From the NCBI GenBank assembly GCA_900554685.1, contig USIG01000112.1, forward strand, positions 1 to 5,668: a stretch of DNA of 5,668 nucleotides, written 5' to 3'. Below the pieces are notes generated by a model. It was not told the DNA's origin. It saw only the letters and a program-made list of their open reading frames with translations, and searched no databases. The translations under genes and the position numbers were made by a program. Source of the DNA: an uncultured Cryptobacterium sp. (GTDB taxonomy: Bacteria > Actinomycetota > Coriobacteriia > Coriobacteriales > Eggerthellaceae). Below are positions 1 to 5,178 of this stretch, piece by piece (the stretch's first letter is position 1; each line of letters starts with the position of its first letter).

Positions 1-16
1 TGAAATCATCGATTAA
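1..16 (+). CDS. possible 3' tail of upstream gene (khpA?)
   Basis: In frame 2 the window opens with codons reading Glu-Ile-Ile-Asp followed by a TAA stop at 14-16. In many Gram-positive bacteria rimM is preceded by rpsP and khpA, a small KH-domain RNA-binding protein whose last strand often ends in a V-x-I-x-D/E type tail, so these codons would fit. Only four residues are visible, so this rests almost entirely on expected gene order. Frame 3 also stays open to a stop at 63-65 and could be the upstream gene instead, overlapping rimM. Confidence 0.25.
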
Positions 17-30
17 GGCCCCTGTAAACA

Positions 31-621
31 ATGGGCTCTTGGATAAATATTGCTGCGCTTCTTAGCGCTAAAACAAAAGAAGGAGGGCTTTCTGTCAAAC
101 CGACAGAAAGTCTTCCTTTTTTGCTTACCGAAGGACTTGAGGTAACGTTTGTCCCTCCGCTTTTGCGCTTTGCGCGTTCTTCTCGGGTTGAAAGGGTTGA
201 ACATCCTTCTCCCGGAAAGTACCTTGTGTATTTTGATAAAGTGCACTCACGCAGCGAGGCAGAGTTGCTTGAGGGGCATTTTTGTCTGGTCCGAAAAAGC
301 GATCTTCCTGAGGGCTATGACATATCGAATGAACTTGACGTTACGGGATATACCGTTTGTGACGTGGCGCGGGGAATGATTGGCAGCGTTAGCGGTATTG
401 AAGATAATCCTGCCCATCCCTTATTAGTGGTTGCGCGGAAAGGCGCACTAGACTCAACAGAACAAAAGTCTTTTGACAAGGGTGCCACGCTTCAAGACGC
501 AGATGGCAATAAAGCCTCCTTGGAGGTGCTCATTCCCTTTGTGGATGCTTTCATTGAAGATATTGACGAAAATGCGCGTACGATTACGGTTACCCTTCCT
601 GATGGTCTGCTCGATTTATAG
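31..621 (+). CDS. rimM: 16S rRNA processing protein RimM
   Basis: Ribosome maturation factor of 196 residues, a usual family length (about 165-200). RimM binds ribosomal protein S19 and the 30S head and helps late 16S rRNA maturation in the cytoplasm. The N-terminal RimM domain covers about residues 5-93 and the PRC-barrel about 97-196. The supporting parts are DLPEGYDISNELDVTGYTV (91-109), the G-x-I-G-S-V-S-G turn (115-122), NPAHPLLVV (126-134), IPFVDAFI (168-175) and the closing LPDGLLDL. ATG 31 is the only good start: in-frame stops lie at 1-3 and 25-27, and a weak TAAGG at 14-18 precedes it. The usual N-terminal G-R-I/V...H-G-x-x-G-E motif is degenerate here (IAALLSAKTKEGGLSV, 7-22). That same DNA forms a long hairpin (see 76-122). 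trmD follows after 12 bases, the standard partner. The family call is firm; the first 30 residues are less secure. Confidence 0.93.
   Translation: MGSWINIAALLSAKTKEGGLSVKPTESLPFLLTEGLEVTFVPPLLRFARSSRVERVEHPSPGKYLVYFDKVHSRSEAELLEGHFCLVRKSDLPEGYDISNELDVTGYTVCDVARGMIGSVSGIEDNPAHPLLVVARKGALDSTEQKSFDKGATLQDADGNKASLEVLIPFVDAFIEDIDENARTITVTLPDGLLDL
76..122 (+). promoter_or_regulatory. 21-bp terminator-like hairpin inside rimM coding region
   Basis: Bases 76-96 pair with 102-122 without a mismatch, around the loop AAACC (97-101). The upper nine pairs are perfect Watson-Crick (CTTTCTGTC 88-96 with GACAGAAAG 102-110). The lower twelve include three G.U pairs (87/111, 85/113, 79/119). The 3' arm ends in six T (117-122), which gives the look of an intrinsic terminator, although those T lie within the stem rather than after it. 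The 5' arm contains AAGGAGG (80-86), a full Shine-Dalgarno sequence, buried in the stem. It covers rimM codons 16-31, 45 bases downstream of the start codon. The structure is read directly from the sequence. A role as attenuator or translation brake is inference. Confidence 0.7.
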
Positions 622-625
622 GAGG
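621..625 (+). promoter_or_regulatory. ribosome binding site of trmD
   Basis: GGAGG begins on the last base of the rimM TAG stop (619-621) and lies eight bases before the trmD ATG at 634. A ribosome terminating on rimM would therefore cover the trmD SD, which favours translational coupling. This supports ATG 634 as the trmD start. Confidence 0.85.
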
Positions 626-633
626 ATTCATTC

Positions 634-1359
634 ATGAAAATAGAAACCCTTTCGGTGTTTCCTCACTGCTATGACTCTGTCATGAATGAATCGATGATGC
701 GCATCGCGCAAGAAAAAGGATATCTTGAGTTTAGGGCGCATGATCTTCGGGATTGGACTCATGACAAGCATCGCACCACTGACGATGAACCTTATGGGGG
801 CGGTCAGGGTCTTGTGATGAAATGCGAGCCAATCTTTGAGGCTTGCGATGATCTGTTTGCACAAGCTGAAGAAAAGCCCTATGTTATTTTTCTTTCTCCA
901 ACTGGAGAGGTTTTTAACGATGCGCTCACGTTAGAGCTAGCTCGAAAACCCCATCTTTTCTTTATCTGTGGTCATTATGAAGGTATAGATGAGCGGGTAT
1001 ATTCTCTAGCCGATAAGGTCATATCTATTGGTGATTATGTTTTAACCAGTGGAGAGCTTGCTTCGATGGTTGTTATTGATGCAGTGGTTCGCCGTATAGA
1101 TGGTGTTCTTGGTGATGAGGGTAGCGCGGTTGATGAGAGCTTCTATGATGGGCTGCTCGAATATCCGCAATATACCAGGCCTGCGGAATATCGGGGGATG
1201 AAAGTACCGGAGGTTTTACTTTCAGGTCATCATGCGCGTATTGCACAATGGAGGCGTGAGCAAAGTCTTTTACGCACGAAACGCTGGCGTCCAGATTTAT
1301 TAACAAGTGCAAATTTGACGGCATCTGAGCGAAAATTTCTTGATTCTCTTCAAGACTAG
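634..1359 (+). CDS. trmD: tRNA (guanine-N1-)-methyltransferase TrmD
   Basis: Methylates N1 of G37, next to the anticodon, in tRNAs reading CNN and some other codons, using S-adenosylmethionine; this prevents +1 frameshifting and is essential in most bacteria. The protein is 241 residues, close to the usual length, of the SPOUT trefoil-knot family and acting as a dimer. Visible motifs in order are the N-terminal IETLSVFP (3-10), DDEPYGGGQGLVM (50-62), LSPTGEVF (87-94), CGHYEGIDERV (112-122) and IGDYVLTSGELA (132-143), the knot and AdoMet-binding region. Next come the conserved Arg of the VRRIDGVLG stretch (152-160) and GLLEYPQYTRP (173-183), then VPEVLLSGHHARIAQWR leading into the C-terminal tRNA-binding helices. 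In place of the usual E-D-S-F, with Asp as proposed general base, the sequence reads D-E-S-F (167-170), putting Glu168 at the catalytic Asp position. Start chosen from its SD and the family N-terminus. Confidence 0.97.
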   Translation: MKIETLSVFPHCYDSVMNESMMRIAQEKGYLEFRAHDLRDWTHDKHRTTDDEPYGGGQGLVMKCEPIFEACDDLFAQAEEKPYVIFLSPTGEVFNDALTLELARKPHLFFICGHYEGIDERVYSLADKVISIGDYVLTSGELASMVVIDAVVRRIDGVLGDEGSAVDESFYDGLLEYPQYTRPAEYRGMKVPEVLLSGHHARIAQWRREQSLLRTKRWRPDLLTSANLTASERKFLDSLQD

Positions 1360-1481
1360 GCGCTTTTGTAATGAACTTTGCCGTAATATGGGAGAACTGT
1401 TAAACGAAGAAGGTATGCCGACCTGCCCAAAAAGCGGGGCTTTTGCGCCGGCCTGATGGTGATGAGAAAGGATGAGGCTCT
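1360..1481 (+). other. trmD-lepB intergenic gap with short hairpin and tiny ORFs
   Basis: This 122-base gap is the longest without a recognised gene, and it sits where many bacteria carry rplS. No L19-like coding is seen. It contains a small inverted repeat, AAAAGC (1430-1435) with GCTTTT (1439-1444), loosely enclosed by GCCG (1417-1420) and CGGC (1449-1452). The T run is only four long and is followed by GC-rich sequence, so it is a poor terminator. A 13-codon ORF, 1415-1456, has a purine-rich stretch GAAGAAGG just upstream, and its TGA overlaps an ATG at 1456 that opens another short frame ending at 1527 inside lepB. Neither peptide resembles anything I know. I see no convincing promoter. 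Confidence 0.45.
1467..1477 (+). promoter_or_regulatory. ribosome binding site deciding the GTG start of lepB
   Basis: AAAGGA (1467-1472) followed by GAGG (1474-1477) lies 4-9 bases before GTG 1482. An in-frame TGA at 1473-1475 rules out any start further upstream, so this site and GTG 1482 fix the lepB start. Confidence 0.7.
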
Positions 1482-2051
1482 GTGGATTCCGGACAGCACG
1501 CTACAAGGCGACAGCCGGGCATCTTGAGGCGATTTCTTAGTTTTGTAATCTGTATAGCAGTGGTGCTTGCTGCAGCGTGGGGTATTAGGACGTATGTTGC
1601 AGAACCTTTCGAAGTTCCCTCAGCTTCGATGGAGACAACCATCATGACAGGCGATAGGCTGTTTGCTGAAAAGGTGAGCTACCATTTCACCGAGGTGCAA
1701 CCGGGGGATATCGTTGTTTTTTCTGATCCCCAAGTTCCTTCTCGTGTTCTTGTAAAGCGCGTTATTGCTACCGAAGGACAGACCGTGTCGATGTCGGGCG
1801 GTGTTCTCTATATTGATGGCGTTGCGCAAAGCGAGCCTTATGTGACCGGCGAAACCTATCCGCTTTCTCAAACGGCTAATAATGTATCTATCAGCTATCC
1901 CTATGTTGTTCCAAAAGGTGAGGTTTGGGTAATGGGTGACAACCGTGAAAACTCATCTGACTCTCGTTATTTTGGGGCTATTGATGCGGATACGATTTTT
2001 GGTAAAGCAGTGCTTATTTATTGGCCGTTTGATCGAATCGGTCTTTTGTAG
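1482..2051 (+). CDS. lepB: type I signal peptidase LepB
   Basis: Membrane-bound serine protease (S26 family, Ser/Lys dyad) that removes signal peptides from proteins exported by Sec or Tat, acting on the outer face of the cytoplasmic membrane. The protein is 189 residues with a GTG start, the short Gram-positive style. A basic cytoplasmic tail (R9, R10, R16, R17) precedes one membrane segment at about 18-35. Box B, P-S-A-S-M at 46-50, carries the nucleophile Ser49 (Ala replaces the common Gly). Box C is R59-L60-F61. Box D, V-L-V-K-R-V-I at 89-95, carries the general base Lys92. Box E is GDNRENSSDSRYFG (152-165), and the protein ends at a short IYWPFDRIGLL strand. All catalytic parts are intact. 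It follows trmD by 122 bases and precedes glyQ by 42. In many bacteria lepB follows rplS in the trmD operon; here rplS is missing but lepB has kept the place. The start is fixed by an in-frame stop at 1473. Confidence 0.96.
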   Translation: MDSGQHATRRQPGILRRFLSFVICIAVVLAAAWGIRTYVAEPFEVPSASMETTIMTGDRLFAEKVSYHFTEVQPGDIVVFSDPQVPSRVLVKRVIATEGQTVSMSGGVLYIDGVAQSEPYVTGETYPLSQTANNVSISYPYVVPKGEVWVMGDNRENSSDSRYFGAIDADTIFGKAVLIYWPFDRIGLL

Positions 2052-2081
2052 TACTCAAACATATAGTGGTGTTTATTTGAT

Positions 2082-2088
2082 AAAGGAG
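2082..2088 (+). promoter_or_regulatory. ribosome binding site of glyQ
   Basis: AAAGGAG lies five bases before ATG 2094 in the 42-base lepB-glyQ spacer. It supports the N-terminus chosen for GlyQ, which is about ten residues longer than the E. coli protein. Confidence 0.8.
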
Positions 2089-2093
2089 TTTTA

Positions 2094-3032
2094 ATGACTA
2101 ATCTCGCATCGGAGTCATCTCCTACAGGTGCTTCTGAGGTGTTGACCTTTCAGGATATGATCCTGGCTCTTCAGCGCTATTGGGCAAATCAAGGCTGCGT
2201 TATCATGCAGCCCTATGACAATGAGGTTGGTGCAGGTACCTTTCATACTGCAACCACGCTGCGCAGTTTAGGGCCCGATACGTGGAAGACAGCCTATGTG
2301 CAACCATGCCGTCGTCCTGCTGATGGTCGTTATGGCGAAAATCCTAATCGAATGCAGCACTATTATCAGTTCCAGGTTCTTATGAAGCCATCACCTGATA
2401 ATGTTCAGGATCTGTATCTTTATTCCTTGCGTACTATTGGCATCGAACCTGAAAAACATGATATTCGTTTTGTTGAAGATGACTGGGAAAGCCCAACTCT
2501 TGGTGCATGGGGCCTTGGTTGGGAAGTATGGCTCAATGGCATGGAGGTAACCCAGTTCACGTATTTCCAGCAGGTAGGTGGCTTTGAGTGTAGACCTGTT
2601 CCTTCGGAGATCACCTATGGCCTTGAGCGTTTGGCTATGTATATTCAGGGCGTAGATTCTGTCTATGATCTTGTTTGGGCTCGCGGGGACGATGGTACGG
2701 TGTTTACCTATGGTGATGTATTCCTCGAAAACGAACGAGAGTTCTCTGCTTACAACTTTGAAATTGCTGATACGGAATTGCTCTTCGGAGAATTTGACCG
2801 ATATGAAGCTGAATGCAAGCGAGTCCTTGAGGCGGGTCTTCCTCTTCCTGCTTATGACTACGTTTTGAAATGCTCCCATGCTTTCAATTTGCTTGATGCT
2901 CGTGGTGTTATTAGCGCGACAGAACGTATGGCCTATATCCTGCGTGTTCGCACTATTGCAAAGGCGTGCTGTGCATCGTATTTGGAACATGTCGTTGGTA
3001 TCAAGCCTGCTCAAGACGAAAAAGGAGAATAG
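2094..3032 (+). CDS. glyQ: glycyl-tRNA synthetase alpha subunit
   Basis: Catalytic (alpha) subunit of the bacterial alpha2beta2 glycyl-tRNA synthetase, a class II enzyme that activates glycine with ATP and charges tRNA-Gly together with GlyS. The protein is 312 residues (usual about 290-305). It matches the E. coli protein closely as remembered: TFQDMILALQRYWANQGC (18-35), QPYDNEVGAGT (39-49), the motif 2 region with YVQPCRRPADGRYGENPNR (68-86) and HYYQFQV (89-95), and HDIRFVEDDWESPTLGAWG (122-140). These are followed by WEVWLNGMEVTQFTYFQQVGG (143-163, split here only for description: WEVWLNGMEV then TQFTYFQQVGG) and motif 3 EITYGLERLAMYIQGVD (172-188). The C-terminal helices contain SHAFNLLDARGVISATER, which fits the family. 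The first 15 or so residues are a polar extension and could be trimmed, but no better start with an SD exists. glyS starts two bases after the stop, giving matched subunit synthesis. Confidence 0.98.
   Translation: MTNLASESSPTGASEVLTFQDMILALQRYWANQGCVIMQPYDNEVGAGTFHTATTLRSLGPDTWKTAYVQPCRRPADGRYGENPNRMQHYYQFQVLMKPSPDNVQDLYLYSLRTIGIEPEKHDIRFVEDDWESPTLGAWGLGWEVWLNGMEVTQFTYFQQVGGFECRPVPSEITYGLERLAMYIQGVDSVYDLVWARGDDGTVFTYGDVFLENEREFSAYNFEIADTELLFGEFDRYEAECKRVLEAGLPLPAYDYVLKCSHAFNLLDARGVISATERMAYILRVRTIAKACCASYLEHVVGIKPAQDEKGE
3021..3027 (+). promoter_or_regulatory. ribosome binding site of glyS, inside the glyQ 3' end
   Basis: AAAGGAG encodes part of the last Lys-Gly-Glu codons of glyQ and lies seven bases before ATG 3035. 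It fixes the glyS start at 3035 rather than at an in-frame ATG at 2966 inside glyQ, which would add 23 residues unlike any GlyS N-terminus. Confidence 0.85.
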
Positions 3033-3034
3033 GA

Positions 3035-5107
3035 ATGGCGCAGCAAAGTCTTGCTTTTGAAATTGGCACTGAAGAAATTCCTGCTTTTGATTTATCCAAT
3101 GCGGTAAAACAGCTTCAAAGCCTTGCTCCGCGTTTGCTTGATGAAGCAGCGATTCCTCATGGCGAAACTGAAATATATTCCTCTCCTCGTCGTTTGATCG
3201 TGGTGGTTCATGATATCCCTGAGGCAACAGAGGAAAAAAACGAGGTATTCAAGGGTCCTTCGGCAAAAATTGCTTTTGATGAACAGGGAAATCCCACCAA
3301 AGCAGCCCAAGGTTTTGCTCGCGGTAAAGGGGTAGATCCTTCGGAGTTGGTGGTAGAAGAGGGCTATGTGTATGCTCGCACCCATACTCCCTCTGTTGAG
3401 GTATCTACGTTACTTTCCGATGTGCTAGACGGTATCGTTCGTGGTATTTCGTGGCCAAAATCTCAGCGCTGGGGTAGTGAGTCAGAGTACTTCTCTCGTC
3501 CTATTCGCTGGTTTGTTGCTCTGTTTGGTTCAGAAGTGATTCCCTTTAGCTTTGCAGGCCTGACCGCCGATCGTCTTACTTATGGTCATCGTTTCTTGGC
3601 ACCTGGTCCTTTTTCGGTGTCATGTGCTGATGAGTTGGTATCTACGGTACGCGCTGCCTTTGTTGTTCCAAGTGAACAGGAACGTGAAGAGGTTATTCGT
3701 CGGGGCGTGGCAAAGGTAGAACAAGAAACAGGTTGTCATGCTGTTTTGCCGCCAAAAACACTGATTGAAGTGGTAAATCTTGCGGAATATCCAACGGTTC
3801 TCGTAGGTACCTTCGACAAGGAATTTCTCCAAGTTCCTGAGGAAATTATTGTCGATGCAATGCTTATGCATCAGCGTTATTTCCCTCTCTATGATGATAA
3901 AGATAATTTAACCAACCGCTTTATTGTGGTAGGAAATGGAGATCCCGCCTGCTCAGAGACGATTATTGACGGCAATGAGCGCGTGGTGCGTGCCCGTCTT
4001 TACGATGCGAAGTTCTTCTATGATGAAGACCTCAAAAAGCCTCTCGAGGCATATGTTGATCAGCTTGCCGAAGTGGTATTCCAAGAAAAGCTGGGCACTA
4101 TGCTCGATAAGACTAATCGCATCGTGGGACTTTCTGGTCATTTAGTAGAAGATGCTGGGCTTGCCGGTCAAGATGCCGCTGATGCTCTTCGTGCAGCGCA
4201 GCTTTGCAAGGCAGACTTAGTAACAAGTGCGGTTATTGAATTTACCTCAGTCCAAGGCGTTATGGGCTCTTACTATGCTCTGGCTTCAGGCGAGACGGCG
4301 CAAGTAGCGCAAGCGATCGAACAGCATTATCGTCCTCGTTTTGCTGGTGATGAAGTTCCGGAGACACTGGTAGGAAAAGTTGTTGCGCTTGCAGACAAAC
4401 TTGATACCATTTGCGGCTTGTTCTCGGTAGGACAAGGTCCGAGTGGCTCTTCAGATCCCTTTGCTTTGCGTCGTAGCGCAATCGGTATCGTGGCTATGCT
4501 TTCCTGCGATGATCCTTTGCCGATCAGCTTAGTTTCTGCTATCGATGCTTCTTTGGCTCTTTATGCTAAGGCGGGTATCACCTTTGATGCTCAGGCAGTA
4601 CGTAATGAAGTAATTGAGTTCTTTATTACAAGAACTCGTGTCATGCTTCGTGATGGTGGTAAGGGCCTTGATGCAATTGATGCGGTTCTTGCAGCTGGAG
4701 TACAAGAGCCTCTTGAACTTATCCAGCGCGTTGAAGCACTCGAGCAGGCTCGAAGCAATGAACCTGACACGTTTGAAAATCTGGCTACCGCCTATGCTCG
4801 TGCTAACAATTTGCGCGATGCTCAGTTGGGTAGCGAGGTTGACGAGAGCCTCCTTACTGAAGTGGAACATGCTTTGTCGTGTGCGGTTGCTCAAGCTGAA
4901 AGCAAGGTTGCAAAGGCACTGGAGGCTGATAACTATGCAGAGGCTCTCAAAGAGCTTGCTGCTCTGCGTGCACCGATAGATACGTTTTTTGAAAGCGTTA
5001 TGATTATGGATGAAGATCAGACGCTTCGCGAAAACCGTCTCAGGCTTCTGAATCGTTTTGTGGGCGTATTTACCAACGTTGCCGATTTTTCGTTACTTTC
5101 AAAATAG
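3035..5107 (+). CDS. glyS: glycyl-tRNA synthetase beta subunit
   Basis: Beta subunit of tetrameric glycyl-tRNA synthetase; it binds tRNA-Gly and is needed for charging by GlyQ. The protein is 690 residues, essentially the E. coli length (689). The N-terminal body starts with the family signature FEIGTEEIPA (8-17) and continues with SSPRRL (49-54), FKGPSAKIAFD, GFARGKGV, WPKSQRWG, FSRPIRW and MHQRYFPLYD (from 278). An HD-like domain follows: FQEKLGTMLDKT (349-360), CKADLV (391-396), QGVMGSYYALASGE, HYRPRFAGDEVP, ALADKLDT (451-458) and SSDPFALRRSA (472-482). The C-terminal part, about 560-690, is the helical anticodon-binding domain, with the VEALEQAR stretch, AYARANNL, and the FFESVMIMDED and RLRLLNRFVGVF ends. 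All blocks are present in order with no frameshift. The gene is tightly coupled to glyQ, and an intrinsic terminator lies ten bases after its stop, marking the end of the glyQS unit. Confidence 0.98.
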   Translation: MAQQSLAFEIGTEEIPAFDLSNAVKQLQSLAPRLLDEAAIPHGETEIYSSPRRLIVVVHDIPEATEEKNEVFKGPSAKIAFDEQGNPTKAAQGFARGKGVDPSELVVEEGYVYARTHTPSVEVSTLLSDVLDGIVRGISWPKSQRWGSESEYFSRPIRWFVALFGSEVIPFSFAGLTADRLTYGHRFLAPGPFSVSCADELVSTVRAAFVVPSEQEREEVIRRGVAKVEQETGCHAVLPPKTLIEVVNLAEYPTVLVGTFDKEFLQVPEEIIVDAMLMHQRYFPLYDDKDNLTNRFIVVGNGDPACSETIIDGNERVVRARLYDAKFFYDEDLKKPLEAYVDQLAEVVFQEKLGTMLDKTNRIVGLSGHLVEDAGLAGQDAADALRAAQLCKADLVTSAVIEFTSVQGVMGSYYALASGETAQVAQAIEQHYRPRFAGDEVPETLVGKVVALADKLDTICGLFSVGQGPSGSSDPFALRRSAIGIVAMLSCDDPLPISLVSAIDASLALYAKAGITFDAQAVRNEVIEFFITRTRVMLRDGGKGLDAIDAVLAAGVQEPLELIQRVEALEQARSNEPDTFENLATAYARANNLRDAQLGSEVDESLLTEVEHALSCAVAQAESKVAKALEADNYAEALKELAALRAPIDTFFESVMIMDEDQTLRENRLRLLNRFVGVFTNVADFSLLSK

Positions 5108-5116
5108 TGTTTGATC

Positions 5117-5145
5117 AGCGGCTCTTGAATTAAGGGCCGCTTTTT
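5117..5145 (+). terminator. intrinsic terminator after glyS
   Basis: AGCGGCTCTT (5117-5126) pairs with AAGGGCCGCT (5132-5141) as a 10-bp stem with one G.U pair (5123/5135) around the loop GAATT. It is followed by T5142-5145, a run of five T counting the last stem base. The GC-rich stem plus T tract ten bases past the glyS stop is a textbook Rho-independent terminator on the + strand. With the next gene starting at 5179, it either ends the glyQS transcript or lets part of it read through. Confidence 0.88.
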
Positions 5146-5163
5146 GGTTCTGTAGAGTTTTGT

Positions 5164-5175
5164 AGAGGAAGGGGA
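5164..5175 (+). promoter_or_regulatory. ribosome binding site of the PPDK/PEPS regulator gene
   Basis: The purine-rich stretch AGAGGAAGGGGA ends three bases before ATG 5179 and offers GGAAGG at good spacing. The frame upstream closes at TAA 5131-5133 and has no other ATG, so the start is well supported. Confidence 0.75.
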
Positions 5176-5178
5176 ATA

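Noticed and set aside
1378..1406. Weak sigma70-like promoter (TTGCCG at 1378-1383, TAAACG at 1401-1406) before lepB
   Set aside because: Spacing is acceptable but both boxes match poorly. It is not better than what random sequence gives.
1417..1452. Intrinsic terminator between trmD and lepB
   Set aside because: The inner stem is only six pairs with a three-base loop, and the four T are followed at once by GC-rich bases. The outer four-pair stem leaves a large internal loop.
2062..2067. TATAGT as a -10 box for glyQ
   Set aside because: A good -10 match, but no acceptable -35 at 16-18 bases upstream and no extended TG. It is kept only as a weak possibility in the findings.
2966..3034. Upstream in-frame ATG that would extend GlyS by 23 residues
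   Set aside because: It lies inside conserved glyQ, has no SD, and the added residues do not resemble GlyS. ATG 3035 has a good SD and gives the family's FEIGTEEIPA start.
2391..3227. Long open frame on the minus strand (about 278 codons) across the glyQ-glyS junction
   Set aside because: The + strand here encodes clearly conserved GlyQ and GlyS. The antisense protein has no recognisable domain and no SD at its start, and it arises from codon bias in the real genes.
4045..4056. Small palindrome GCCTCTCGAGGC within glyS
   Set aside because: Five-base arms with two bases between cannot form a useful hairpin, and it is explained by ordinary codons. Isolated short palindromes are expected at this length.
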